Shown here piece by piece: positions 1 to 10,145 of a DNA stretch of 64,000 nucleotides (its first letter is position 1; every line of letters begins with the position of its first letter). Under the pieces are notes generated by a model. It did no database searches. It saw only the letters and a program-made list of their open reading frames with translations, and was not told the origin of the DNA. The translations under genes were made by a program, and so were the position numbers. The DNA lies in assembly GCF_028554725.1 (NCBI RefSeq), contig NC_071668.1, positions 52,123,732-52,187,731 on the forward strand, written 5' to 3'. The DNA comes from Zeugodacus cucurbitae (taxonomy: Eukaryota; Arthropoda; Insecta; Diptera; Tephritidae).

Positions 1-22
1 CTTAGCCCTTCCTTACTTGTTA
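1..22 (-). repeat. Edge of a repeat A copy
   Basis: The first bases, ending in CCTTCCTTACTTG, match the end of the interspersed family called repeat A here (compare 31500-31529 and 59690-59735). Only the last bases of the copy lie in the window. Confidence 0.5.
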
Positions 23-1692
23 TTGATATGATAGATAATTTTTTAATCTCTCATTCTTCACTTATGGCCACATTTACTCGGAGTCAAACATAAAGACTCG
101 TAATTTCCAAATGAGTTTCCAAATAACGTTGTCTATCAATTACAATATTTGCCACATATGAACTGCTTTTTTTAGATGTGAGATTAAAGTGGTTCTGGAA
201 ACAGAAAGATAATTAGAGAATAAAGAGGAATTATGAACTTTCCACACTTTTTGGCTGAGATTATAAGGCCGTATTTCAATACTTAAAAGCTTTTATGAAA
301 ACTTTTTCACGTCTAAGGTAAATTGGGAGGTAACGGTCGTCTTTAAACGAAAAAAAAATCGATTAAGACCTACGAAAATGTTCCGATATAGATATACCTA
401 TATTTCTTCGGAATGATATGCGATGATAAGAAATCCAATTTGTATGGGTTCTCCTCATTTCTATTGTAAGCTTTTGACTAGTTCAATTGTTGCGCGAAAA
501 GATTTGGTAGTTTTGGCAGTAGTTTTATGTTTCACTTCAAGCTTCCTACAGGGTAACTGCATCACAAATATAAAATATTTTTTGTTTTAGTGCGGTTAAT
601 GGTTAGCAGAGTCTAAAGTATACAAAATAAACAAGAGCATGTGACATGACAAATTCATTGAAGTGTCGTTTTCGAATTTCACACATCCATACATACCAAC
701 AGATTTATTAAACTTATTTTATTGTGTACCATACATGCTTGATAGATTGATCAGAAAGTATGTATATTCAGCACTTTAATACTTCAATTGCTGATGACAG
801 ATATATAGATATACTCGTATAATTCATTTTTATGAGTAGTTATCGAAACGTGTTAGCTCTTCAAACCGAAGCAGTATAAAATGATTTAAATATGATTCCA
901 GTGGATAAAAAAAACTTACTGTAGTTGTTAGAAATTTAGCGCGATTTATATTTCTTTTATATATTTATTAAAATATTTTGTAATCAAATTACTAGAGAGT
1001 TGAGTGAATTTGAATTGTGTTAAGTGCCCAGAAACCAAAAAAAAAATATCTGGAATAATTCTTAAACAAACCAAAAAGAGATATTATTCAAATAGAGTGC
1101 AAATTGAAATTTTTTCGTTTTTTTTTAATCTCTGCTGAAATGGTTAAACTACTATTACAATCGAAAATTTAGTGGAAAGAAAGGGCCGGTTTGCACTGTG
1201 ATAATAATAATGATAATGAATGATCGATGGGGAATCGGATTAGAATGAATTACTGTAGATAGCTCACCAGCCTTTTATATTGTCTTCAATATCGAACAAA
1301 TATGCAGGTATTCAGCAAGAAATTATATAAATGCCCCCAAGTTATGTTATTACTTGCTCTATACTATGTGCCGAGTTTCTCTCTTTTCTCAACTAGAGCA
1401 TTAAAATTCTTGCTCTTTCAACCTTGACATTCATTCATTCATTACTTTTTCGTTTTTTTATCGTAACGCTGTTAATTATCATTTAAAATAATATCATTAA
1501 ATTTAATATTTATACCAAAAGATAAGATAAAATGCCTAAAAAAAATGTTTGAGAAAATATATTAAGACCCTGTAGGAAAAATTTAGCAAGTAGTAGCAGT
1601 AAAACAGCTGAGTTAATATTTCTAATTCATTGAATTCTGTTCATATCAAATCAATAATGGCTTTACAGTCAAAATAACAATCAAAAAGAAAA
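23..1692. other. AT-rich intergenic stretch, no gene seen
   Basis: No long open frame, splice structure or recognisable transposon core was seen. The sequence is AT-rich with many short homopolymers. It ends at the TATA target site of the LTR retrotransposon. Confidence 0.6.
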
Positions 1693-1696
1693 TATA

Positions 1697-2155
1697 TGTG
1701 GGAACGGTAGTGCGACCCATTACTAGAAGTGGACGCACATACAACAACATACAGCCCTGAAAGATAGCGAGTAGAGTAGTACAATAACATGCAACTCTGA
1801 AAGATAACGAGTAGAGAAGAGTAGCGAGAACAAGCGGGTAGGATAAAACGAACGATCTCAGAGTTGGAATAGACGCGGACGCGAACACACGGCACTGGTA
1901 ACCTTTTTAACTTGTTAAACAAATATTCTTAACTTTTAAAATAAACGTTGTAATGAACTATTTTTAAAACAAACGTTGTAATAAACTATTCTTAACTTTT
2001 AAAATAAACGTTGTAATGAACTATTTTTAAAATAAACGTTGTAATAAACTATTCTTAACTTTTAAAATAAACGTTGTAATGAACTATTCTTAACTTTTAA
2101 AAGAAATGTGGTAATAAACCTTTACGTTTTAAATAAACAAATCCACAAACCCACA
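1697..2155 (+). repeat. 5' LTR
   Basis: Begins TGTGGGAACGG and ends ACCCACA, so it has TG...CA ends. About 1929-2110 holds roughly 30 bp units that repeat AAATAAACGTTGTAAT with small changes. Each unit carries an AATAAA-type motif. It matches 7087-7545 throughout by eye. Confidence 0.95.
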
Positions 2156-2158
2156 AAT

Positions 2159-2176
2159 TGGGGGCTCATACCGTGG
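2159..2176 (+). other. Candidate primer-binding site
   Basis: Three bases after the 5' LTR the sequence reads TGGGGGCTC. From known retroelement sites this equals the first nine bases complementary to a tRNA-Pro 3' end. The following bases no longer match, so the primer assignment is tentative. Confidence 0.45.
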
Positions 2177-2290
2177 AAAAATTGTGGATAAAATTTTAAT
2201 GCGTGTTTTACTTATCGGTGACTGTACATGAAGCGGTAAAAGCGTCCGTAAGCGTCGATATCCCAACATTTTTTTCCGTTAACTTTCATT

Positions 2291-2760
2291 GAAGAAGACT
2301 AGCAGATCACTCAAGCTGCGGGCGAGAGTGAGCTAGTAAGAACATATTGGTTGGTGTCAGTGAATAAGCAGAACGTGCGTTGGAGAAGACTAGCAGATCA
2401 CTCAAGCTGCGGGTGAGAGTGAGCTAGTAAGAACATATTGGTTGGTGTCAGTGAATAAGCAGAACGTGCGTTGAAGAAGACTAGCAGATCACTCAAGCTG
2501 CGGGTGAGAGTGAGCTAGTAAGAACATATTGGTTGGTGTCAATGAATAAGCAGAGCGTGCGTTGAAGAAGGCTAGCAGATCACTCAAGCTGCGGGTGAGA
2601 GTGAGCTAGTAAGAACATATTGGTTGGTGTCAATGAATAAGCAGAGCGTGCGTTGAAGAAGGCTAGCAGATCACTCAAGCTGCGGGTGAGAGTGAGCTAG
2701 TAAGAACATATTGGTCGGTGTCAGTGAATAAGCAGAACGTGCGTTGAGGAAGGCCAGCTG
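2291..2760 (+). repeat. 91 bp tandem repeats in the retrotransposon leader
   Basis: Five copies plus a decaying sixth. The anchor AGCAGATCACTCAAGC recurs at 2301, 2392, 2483, 2574 and 2665, an exact 91 bp period. Units differ by only a few substitutions. They lie between the 5' LTR and the gag start, in the untranslated leader. 91 is not a multiple of three. A role in packaging, translation or insulation is possible but not shown. Confidence 0.9.
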
Positions 2761-3097
2761 GTGAGCGGCGGTGAGTAAGCAGAAAGGCGAAATCAACTAG
2801 AAAGCACAAGCTGAAACAAAAGCGGAGCGAGTGTACAACGTGAAGGCGTTTCGGCGAAAATACAAGTACAAAGCTTATGTGTGATGAATGAGCAGAACGG
2901 CGATTTAAGGAAAAGCAAAGGTATTTGCAGCAGCGAGAAACATTTCATTCAGAAGTAGTTTGTTTAGAAACACTGTAATAAGAGTAATTTGTTTAGAAAT
3001 ATCGTTATAAGAGTAATTTGTTTAGAAACATTCCATTCAAAAGTAGTTTGTTCAGAAATATTCAGATACCGTAATATTACTGTGTGGTGCCCAAAAT

Positions 3098-6000
3098 ATG
3101 GACAGACAAACGATACTGACGTTTAACGTCAGGGAACTGCAACAAGCACTCCGTGAACTAGACATTTCCGTTACTGGACGTAAAGCGGAGTTGCAAAAAA
3201 GACTATTGTTGCACTACGGACATGAGACAATTACGGACGACAGAAATGACGAATCAGTTAGTTCCTATGAAGATGTACAAGACACAAATTTTACGACCGC
3301 GGTGACACCGATTAATAGATCCACCTTTACGTTCAACGATATAAAAGAAAGTTTAACACAATTTAGTGGAGATGATAATATTGATATCCGACAATGGATA
3401 AGCGAATTTGAGGAAAGCGCAGTAGTAGTAGGGTGGAATAATGTGCAAAAATTCATTTATAGCAAACAACTGTTAAAGGGAGCCGCCAAATTATTCATTA
3501 GAAGCCAACGAGGCTTAGTGAGCTGGGAACTCCTTAAGCAAGAACTGATCAGTGAGTTTGGGAAAAAATTATCGTCGTCAGAAGTACATAATCAGTTAAG
3601 AAGTCGTAAGAAGAGGGTAAACGAAACGTTTCGCGAGTATTTGTATGTTCTTACTGAAATTAGCAAACCATTAAGCATTGATACGGAGAGCTTAATAGCA
3701 TATTTCATTGAAGGTATAACAGACACGAAACTAAACAAAGCGGTTTTGTACGAAGCAAAAACAATTGAAGAATTAAAAGAAAAAATTAAAATTTACGAAA
3801 AAATTCATTGTAAACCAGTTAGGTCAATACAGAATACCGGCAATATTCCTTACAATCAAAAACATACAAAATCGTGTTTTAAGTGTGGAAGCTCTACACA
3901 TCTCATTCGTGACTGCAGCAGTCAGCAAACAAAATGTTTCAAATGTAATGGCATAGGACACAAGTCTTTCGAGTGCAAAAGTGCTGAAAGTATAAAAGTA
4001 AAGAAGGAATCAGATAAAATTAATGTTGTAAATGTTACCGGAAAAATAAGTTTACCTGTAAAAATAGTGAAAGTAGGTGGGCTAAAAATTGATGCACTGG
4101 TTGATACCGGATGTTGTTTGTGTTTAATTCGGCGTGATGTTTTCGATAAAATTAATTTTGATGGTGAAGTGACCGATGACAAAAGAACTTTGTATGGCGC
4201 CTGCGCAAAAGAATTTTCAACGTATGGTAGTTTCGTTACAGAATTGGAAGTTGATGATTTAAAATTCTTACAGCAGTTTCACATCACCAGCGAAACTGCT
4301 ATTCCATATTCGGTATTCATAGGCACATCAGTATTAGATAAAGTCAACATTAATATAAAGCCAGAAGGAGCGAAATTTGTAAAGAGAAACAATATTAAAC
4401 CAGAGGTAGAAGGAAAAAGTAAAGAAAACAGAATGGAATTACTACATGAGTTTGAGGAGTTATGTTTGAATGTAGAAGAATATAGCGATAACGTAGTTAT
4501 TCGGGAATTGGTAAATAGTTATAAGCCCCAATGTATTGAAAAATGTCTAACTAAAATGAAAATCGTTTTAAGCGACGAAGTACCTGTATTTCAACGTCCA
4601 CGAAGACTATCTTTAGAAGACAAAAATTTCGTAAACCAGCAAGTAGAAAATTGGTTAGAAGCTGACATCATACAGCCAAGTTTTTCAAATTACGCATCTC
4701 CGATTGTTATAGTAAACAAAAAAGATGGGTCAAAAAGGTTGTGTTGTGACTACAGGTTGTTAAATAAGAAAATCATTCGAGATAATTTTCCGATGGCACA
4801 GATCGACGATGTTTTAGATAGGTTGCAGCAAGCAAAAATATTCACAACGTTGGACTTGGAAGATGGATTCTTCCATGTACCTGTAGCCGAAGATTCGATA
4901 AAATATACAGCATTCGTGACCCCAGATGGGCATTACGAATTTAAATACGTTCCATTCGGTATATGTAACTCGCCAGCTGTATTTTGTAGGTTCATAAACT
5001 ATGTTTTTAGAGACCTCATAAAAGACGGAACGATTTCTATATATATGGACGACATCATTATTCCTTCCAAAGACGACGATGAAGGGATAATGAAACTGAA
5101 ACGAGTTTTAGAAATAGGATCACGATACGGTGTGCGTATCAAATGGAAAAAGTGTCAATTTTTGGAGAGAAAAGTTAACTTCCTTGGATACATTATTGAG
5201 GCGGGAACAATTAAACCTTCTAAAGAAAAGATTCAGGCTATTCAAAATTACCCAATACCAAGTAACAGAAAGACTGTTGAACGATTTATCGGGTTAACTT
5301 CTTACTTTAGACGATTTGTGAGTGGGTACGCATCACTAGCAAAGCCTTTAACAGATTTACTTAAGAAGGACAGCACTTTTAAAATAGGAAAAGAACAGGT
5401 AGCATCTTTTCAAACTTTAAAGAATGCCTTAACCACATCACCGGTTCTTCGGTTGTACAACCCTCATGGTGAAACCGAGATCCACACAGATGCATCAAAA
5501 TTTGGATATGGGGCAATTTTTATGCAAAAGTGTAGTGAAGATCAGAATTTTCATCCAGTACAGTTTTTAAGCAGAAAAACAAGTCAGACAGAAGAAAACT
5601 ATAGCTCATATGAGTTAGAAGTCTTAGCAGTCATTACAGCGTTAAAAAAATGGCGAATCTATCTAAAAGGAGTAAAGTTCACAATAATTACAGATTGTAA
5701 CGCTTTCGCGCTTACGATGCGTAAAGAAGACGTACCCCCCAGAGTCGCAAGATGGGCTCTATTTTTACAAGAATTTGACTACCAAATTGTACATAGGTCC
5801 GGATCTCAGATGAGGCATGTAGATGCTTTAAGCAGAATGTATTGCCTACAGATGGAAGAGACTTTAAGACATCGATTGTTACAAGCTCAGTTGAATGATG
5901 ATTGGACAAAAGCTGTTAGGACAATATTGGAAAAGGGTCACTTTGAAGATTTCTATATCTCTCATGGAATTTTATGCAAAGATCCTTCTAAAGAACTAGT

Positions 6001-7150
6001 AGTTGTACCTTGTTCAATGGAAGAGGACATAATAAGGACAGTGCATAGACAGAATCACTTTGCTGCACGTAAAACACAAGAGTTAGTAGAGAAATCTTAT
6101 TATATTCCACAGCTAGGACAGAAGATTGTTCGAATAGTAGCCAGTTGTATAGAGTGCATTGTAGCAAATGCAAAAATGGGTAAGAAAGAAGGGTTCCTTA
6201 CCCCGATTCCTAAAGATGATCAACCGTTAGGCACTTACCACTTAGACCACTTAGGACCTTTGACGGCTACTGCAAAACGTTATAACCACATTTTATCAGT
6301 TGTAGATGCGTTCTCTAAATTTGTCTGGTTGTACCCAACAAAAGATACTGGTGCATTAGCAGTGATTGATAGGTTAGGTAAACAAGCAGCCATTTTTGGA
6401 AACCCAAGAAGAATAATAACGGACAGAGGTGCAGCCTTTACCTCCCAAGTTTTTAAAAACTATTGTAGTGAGCAAGGAATACAACATCTATGTATTGCGA
6501 CGGGTGTGCCGAGGGGAAACGGACAGGTGGAGCGCATCCACCGAACGGTAATCCCAATATTGACGAAACTGTCTTTGAACAATCCAGATCAATGGTATAA
6601 AAACGTCGACAATGTACAAAAATGTTTAAACAATTATCCAAATCGTAGCACAAAGGTGTCCCCATTTAAACTATTAACTGGACTTAACATGCGTTTAGAA
6701 AATCAGGTAGACTTGAGCGAATACATTGAAAACGAAGTAATAAAAGAGCTAGAAACCGAACGTGAACAGATTAGAGAGACTGCTAAGAGAAATATTAAAG
6801 CAATACAGGAAGAAAATCGGAAAAACTATAATGCGACTAGAAAAGCCGAACAAACGTATGAAGAAAATGAATTAGTAGCTATAAAGCGTACACAATACGG
6901 TCCCACATTAAAGATTAAGAAAAAGTTCTTAGGTCCGTATAAAATTATTAAAAAGCTGAACCACGGTCGGTATGATGTCGAGAAGGTAGGTGAACATGAA
7001 GGACCGAATCGAACGACAACAGTAGCCGAATTCATGAAAAAATGGTGCGTGTCGTTCGAGGACGAACGAATGTCAGGACGGCCGAGTGTGGGAACGGTAG
7101 TGCGACCCATTACTAGAAGTGGACGCACATACAACAACATACAGCCCTGA
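3098..7150 (+). CDS. Gag-Pol polyprotein of the LTR retrotransposon
   Basis: A single 1350-residue open frame without frameshift or stop. In order: a SAP-like helix-turn-helix segment (about residues 8-42); the Gag core (about 75-240); two CCHC zinc knuckles (C260-C263-H268-C273 and C280-C283-H288-C293); aspartic protease with DTG at 336-338; reverse transcriptase (about 495-700) with YMDD at 649-652; RNase H with D798, E839 and D866; integrase with an HHCC finger (H983, H987, C1017, C1020) and catalytic D1050, D1109 and E1145, a DD35E spacing. All catalytic residues are present, so the element may be autonomous. About the last 21 codons and the stop lie inside the 3' LTR. Gag and Pol share one frame and there is no env. 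The ATG at 3098 is the first in frame and precedes the Gag domain. Confidence 0.95.
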   Translation: MDRQTILTFNVRELQQALRELDISVTGRKAELQKRLLLHYGHETITDDRNDESVSSYEDVQDTNFTTAVTPINRSTFTFNDIKESLTQFSGDDNIDIRQWISEFEESAVVVGWNNVQKFIYSKQLLKGAAKLFIRSQRGLVSWELLKQELISEFGKKLSSSEVHNQLRSRKKRVNETFREYLYVLTEISKPLSIDTESLIAYFIEGITDTKLNKAVLYEAKTIEELKEKIKIYEKIHCKPVRSIQNTGNIPYNQKHTKSCFKCGSSTHLIRDCSSQQTKCFKCNGIGHKSFECKSAESIKVKKESDKINVVNVTGKISLPVKIVKVGGLKIDALVDTGCCLCLIRRDVFDKINFDGEVTDDKRTLYGACAKEFSTYGSFVTELEVDDLKFLQQFHITSETAIPYSVFIGTSVLDKVNINIKPEGAKFVKRNNIKPEVEGKSKENRMELLHEFEELCLNVEEYSDNVVIRELVNSYKPQCIEKCLTKMKIVLSDEVPVFQRPRRLSLEDKNFVNQQVENWLEADIIQPSFSNYASPIVIVNKKDGSKRLCCDYRLLNKKIIRDNFPMAQIDDVLDRLQQAKIFTTLDLEDGFFHVPVAEDSIKYTAFVTPDGHYEFKYVPFGICNSPAVFCRFINYVFRDLIKDGTISIYMDDIIIPSKDDDEGIMKLKRVLEIGSRYGVRIKWKKCQFLERKVNFLGYIIEAGTIKPSKEKIQAIQNYPIPSNRKTVERFIGLTSYFRRFVSGYASLAKPLTDLLKKDSTFKIGKEQVASFQTLKNALTTSPVLRLYNPHGETEIHTDASKFGYGAIFMQKCSEDQNFHPVQFLSRKTSQTEENYSSYELEVLAVITALKKWRIYLKGVKFTIITDCNAFALTMRKEDVPPRVARWALFLQEFDYQIVHRSGSQMRHVDALSRMYCLQMEETLRHRLLQAQLNDDWTKAVRTILEKGHFEDFYISHGILCKDPSKELVVVPCSMEEDIIRTVHRQNHFAARKTQELVEKSYYIPQLGQKIVRIVASCIECIVANAKMGKKEGFLTPIPKDDQPLGTYHLDHLGPLTATAKRYNHILSVVDAFSKFVWLYPTKDTGALAVIDRLGKQAAIFGNPRRIITDRGAAFTSQVFKNYCSEQGIQHLCIATGVPRGNGQVERIHRTVIPILTKLSLNNPDQWYKNVDNVQKCLNNYPNRSTKVSPFKLLTGLNMRLENQVDLSEYIENEVIKELETEREQIRETAKRNIKAIQEENRKNYNATRKAEQTYEENELVAIKRTQYGPTLKIKKKFLGPYKIIKKLNHGRYDVEKVGEHEGPNRTTTVAEFMKKWCVSFEDERMSGRPSVGTVVRPITRSGRTYNNIQP

Positions 7151-7545
7151 AAGATAGCGAGTAGAGTAGTACAATAACATGCAACTCTGAAAGATAACGA
7201 GTAGAGAAGAGTAGCGAGAACAAGCGGGTAGGATAAAACGAACGATCTCAGAGTTGGAATAGACGCGGACGCGAACACACGGCACTGGTAACCTTTTTAA
7301 CTTGTTAAACAAATATTCTTAACTTTTAAAATAAACGTTGTAATGAACTATTTTTAAAACAAACGTTGTAATAAACTATTCTTAACTTTTAAAATAAACG
7401 TTGTAATGAACTATTTTTAAAATAAACGTTGTAATAAACTATTCTTAACTTTTAAAATAAACGTTGTAATGAACTATTCTTAACTTTTAAAAGAAATGTG
7501 GTAATAAACCTTTACGTTTTAAATAAACAAATCCACAAACCCACA
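7087..7545 (+). repeat. 3' LTR
   Basis: Same 459 bp sequence as 1697-2155. Its first 64 bp code the C-terminus of Gag-Pol up to the TGA at 7148-7150. The sequence just before it (7060-7086) is only moderately purine-rich, so no classical polypurine tract is obvious. It is followed by the TATA target duplication. Confidence 0.95.
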
Positions 7546-7549
7546 TATA

Positions 7550-8716
7550 TTTCTTAAATATAATATGAATGTCCATTAGAAGACTATTACTTTAACAATT
7601 AATATATAATTTTCGACTTTTTTTTTTTTGAGATGTTGACTATGAAAAAATTCGTAATTATAGAGAAAATTTAGGTTTTCGTAAGTATTAAAATGTAAAG
7701 TAAAAAATACTGGCAATAGTAGATAAATATTAACGCCGAGACTGAAACACATTCCAAATCAATGGGTACGTACGTTTCCAATGCCAGTTTTGTTAATTCA
7801 GACCTAAACATTTTTTTTTTGTCTGAATCAAAATCATCTCCAATTCTGCTTGGGATTCATAATAAAATGAAACGCGTCAAAAAAATTTAAATTGTGGCAT
7901 TTTATATTTATTGTTCAATATTATTGAGGTTTTAATTTTAATCTATTGCCTTCGAAATTTGTGTTTTTTTGTTGATAATCGATATGATGTTTTATTTAAA
8001 GCCATGAGTTGTAATTTGTATAGTAATTCACTAAAATTTAGCATCAGCATCATACTGAGACCTAGTTCATAATTAAGTCAAAGGTAATGAAATAAAAATG
8101 TATTAATGTAAGCAATAATGAGCAATTACTCTGTTCTGCTCTCTCTACCGAGAATTACTTGTGAAACTAATTCAGTACGAGAACGTATATGGTTAGAATG
8201 GCTAGCCATCTCATTTGAATATACCAGCATATATGTTTTATATCAGTTCTATATTCTATCTAAATACTTTCCAGACTTGACGGCTATCACTTCTTTGTTG
8301 TATTAATATATGTTATTTTAGATATCTATCGAAACATCTTAAGGTTTCAATATGTTTAAAATATTAACCAGAAATATCTAATCAATCCGAGTAAAACCTA
8401 AGAGATAGACCCCTTGGAAGTTCAGCCCCTCAAGACACGTTGGTTTCAATATAAACTTTAAACGCGTTTATCTCAAACACACAATTTTTAAAGTCGGTGG
8501 ACACGATATCGCGAAAATTTATGAAGTGATTTTGTTCAAACGTTACATACATCTTTGGAATAACATTATTTGAACAAAAAAGTGAGTTTTTTGGTTAAAA
8601 ATATGTGAAAAATTCAAATTTTAATATTTTATTTATTTCCTTCTTTTATTAACTAGATTTATTCATTTACTATCGAAACATTTTTGGTTTATTGATTTTT
8701 GATCAACTAATAGTGA
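7550..8716. other. AT-rich intergenic stretch, no gene seen
   Basis: No credible coding frame or transposon core was found. The 62-residue frame at 8118-8306 has no family resemblance and looks like chance. Confidence 0.6.
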
Positions 8717-8717
8717 G

Positions 8718-9140
8718 CTATGAATAATATCAGCCTTGAAATCCCACGCAGAATCAATCTTGCCAACAGGTGCTACTATGGACGGAGTAGGCAATTGAAA
8801 AGTAAAGTCCTCTCTCGACGAACAAAACTAAACTCTACAAGTCCCTCATCATTCCCATTCTACTTTATGGTGGAGAAGCGTGGACGATGTCAACATCCGA
8901 TGAGACGGTACTAGGAGTTTTCGAGAGAAAGGTTTTGCGGAAGATTTACGGTGGAATGATGAGCTGTAAGGAAGGACTCCACTCCGATGGAAGGATCAGG
9001 TGGAGAAGGACCTGTCTTTACTTGGTGTTACCAATTGGCGCCAAACTGCCAAAATGAGAGATGTGTGGCGCGGTGTTTTGGACTCTGCTTTAACCGCGTG
9101 AGCGGTGTATACGTAAGTCAAGAAGAAGAATAATGAGCTA
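8718..9140 (+). pseudogene. LINE relic, reverse transcriptase C-terminal part
   Basis: A decayed plus-strand copy of the LINE family best preserved at 62245-63345. The translated pieces SLEIPRRINLANRCYYG and RQLKSKVLSRRTK match that copy, followed by frameshifted FERKVLRKIYG and a short end piece. The middle, including the GHVVRM region, is deleted. Not functional. Confidence 0.7.
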
Positions 9141-9870
9141 TGATGTCCGCGCCAAGAGCATTTTTTTCGACACGCCATGAGAAATGAGGTACCAACGGCC
9201 GAGTTTTCGGAATATTTCAATAAAAATTTCATAAAATACTATCTCAATACGTATCTATGATACGCTGAATTGTTTAAATGAAATATATGATTTATGATAT
9301 TAAACAATACCCCAGTTTCCAGTCTCAGAAACCCAACTTACCCCTTAAATGCATGTTATTCTATTTCTGTTTTGTTTTTACCAGTTTTTGTGATTTATAC
9401 CAATTGCTTATTCTACTGTTTAGATTATTAAAAAAAAATTATACATTATTTTAAAAATGCAAATTGAGTTAATTGTTCCTCTTTTTTATGTCGTTAAACA
9501 GGAACTTTAAAAAAGCTTCAAAATAATTCTTACAATTTACGTTTAAGTAAAATGAGTTTATTCCATTTCGAATTTTTTATGTCAAATATTATCTGATTAT
9601 TTCACTAACTCAAATTTTTCCCACAGGGCAACAACGTTTGTGCTTTCTATATGTACATACATATGTACATGTTCCACTGTTTTTCGCGTATCGAAATGTA
9701 TCCAATTCGTTTTTGCTTGCGCTTTTCAATCATCCATTCGTGCATAGATACATACATAAGTATGTATGCAGATGTTTTGTATATGGTAAAAATAAACTCA
9801 ATCACATTTGGTTCACTTATTCATCGGATTGGGTTCTACAAACCACAGTGTAAATAATTGCGGATAGCAA
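9141..9870. other. Upstream region of CD98hc, no gene seen
   Basis: AT-rich, with TATG/CATA simple repeats near 9650-9665 and 9750-9770. No coding frame is supported. It may hold CD98hc enhancers, but none can be named from sequence alone. Confidence 0.4.
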
Positions 9871-9876
9871 AAGAAT

Positions 9877-9911
9877 TCAGTTTGTGACGAGAGATTGCGC
9901 CGCCAAGTCAG
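9877..9911 (+). promoter_or_regulatory. Inr-DPE core promoter of CD98hc
   Basis: TCAGTT at 9877-9882 matches the arthropod initiator, giving +1 at A9879. At exactly +28 to +32 (9906-9910) stands AGTCA, a perfect match to the downstream promoter element RGWYV. No TATA box lies at -30. The site is 267 bp before the ATG at 10146. Confidence 0.6.
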
Positions 9912-10145
9912 TGTCAGCAGAATTTTTCATATTACGCGTTCAACAATATTGAAATTAACACATACAAACACACGCGCTCACATACATACATACATACATA
10001 TACACGCGTACACAACGTAAGCAAAACATTACGCCTTGCCAATTAGCGTTGAAGAGTTAAGCAATGATTTTCAAAGTGTGTGAAAGATATTGAAATTCGT
10101 GAAAAATAGTGAAATAAATTAAAGCAGCAAACAAATAAAAAAGCA

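Larger units (their letters stand above)
1697..7545 (+). mobile_element. Complete Ty3/Gypsy-type LTR retrotransposon
   Basis: Two 459 bp LTRs, starting TGTGGG and ending CCACA, bracket one gag-pol frame. The element is flanked by TATA on both sides (1693-1696 and 7546-7549), a 4 bp target duplication. By eye the two LTRs are identical over their full length, which implies a very recent insertion. Order: LTR, primer-binding region, a roughly 0.9 kb leader with 91 bp tandem repeats, gag-protease-RT-RNase H-integrase, LTR. There is no envelope frame. The order RT, RNase H, integrase places it in Ty3/Gypsy rather than Copia. The lineage is not assigned. Confidence 0.95.

Noticed and set aside
1641..1922. 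Minus-strand frames across the 5' LTR (and again at 6826-7312)
   Set aside because: Antisense readings of the LTR, occurring twice only because the LTR does; no envelope or regulatory protein features.
7150..7545. Search for an env gene after gag-pol
   Set aside because: gag-pol ends inside the LTR and there is no room for one; the element is not an env-bearing errantivirus-type copy.
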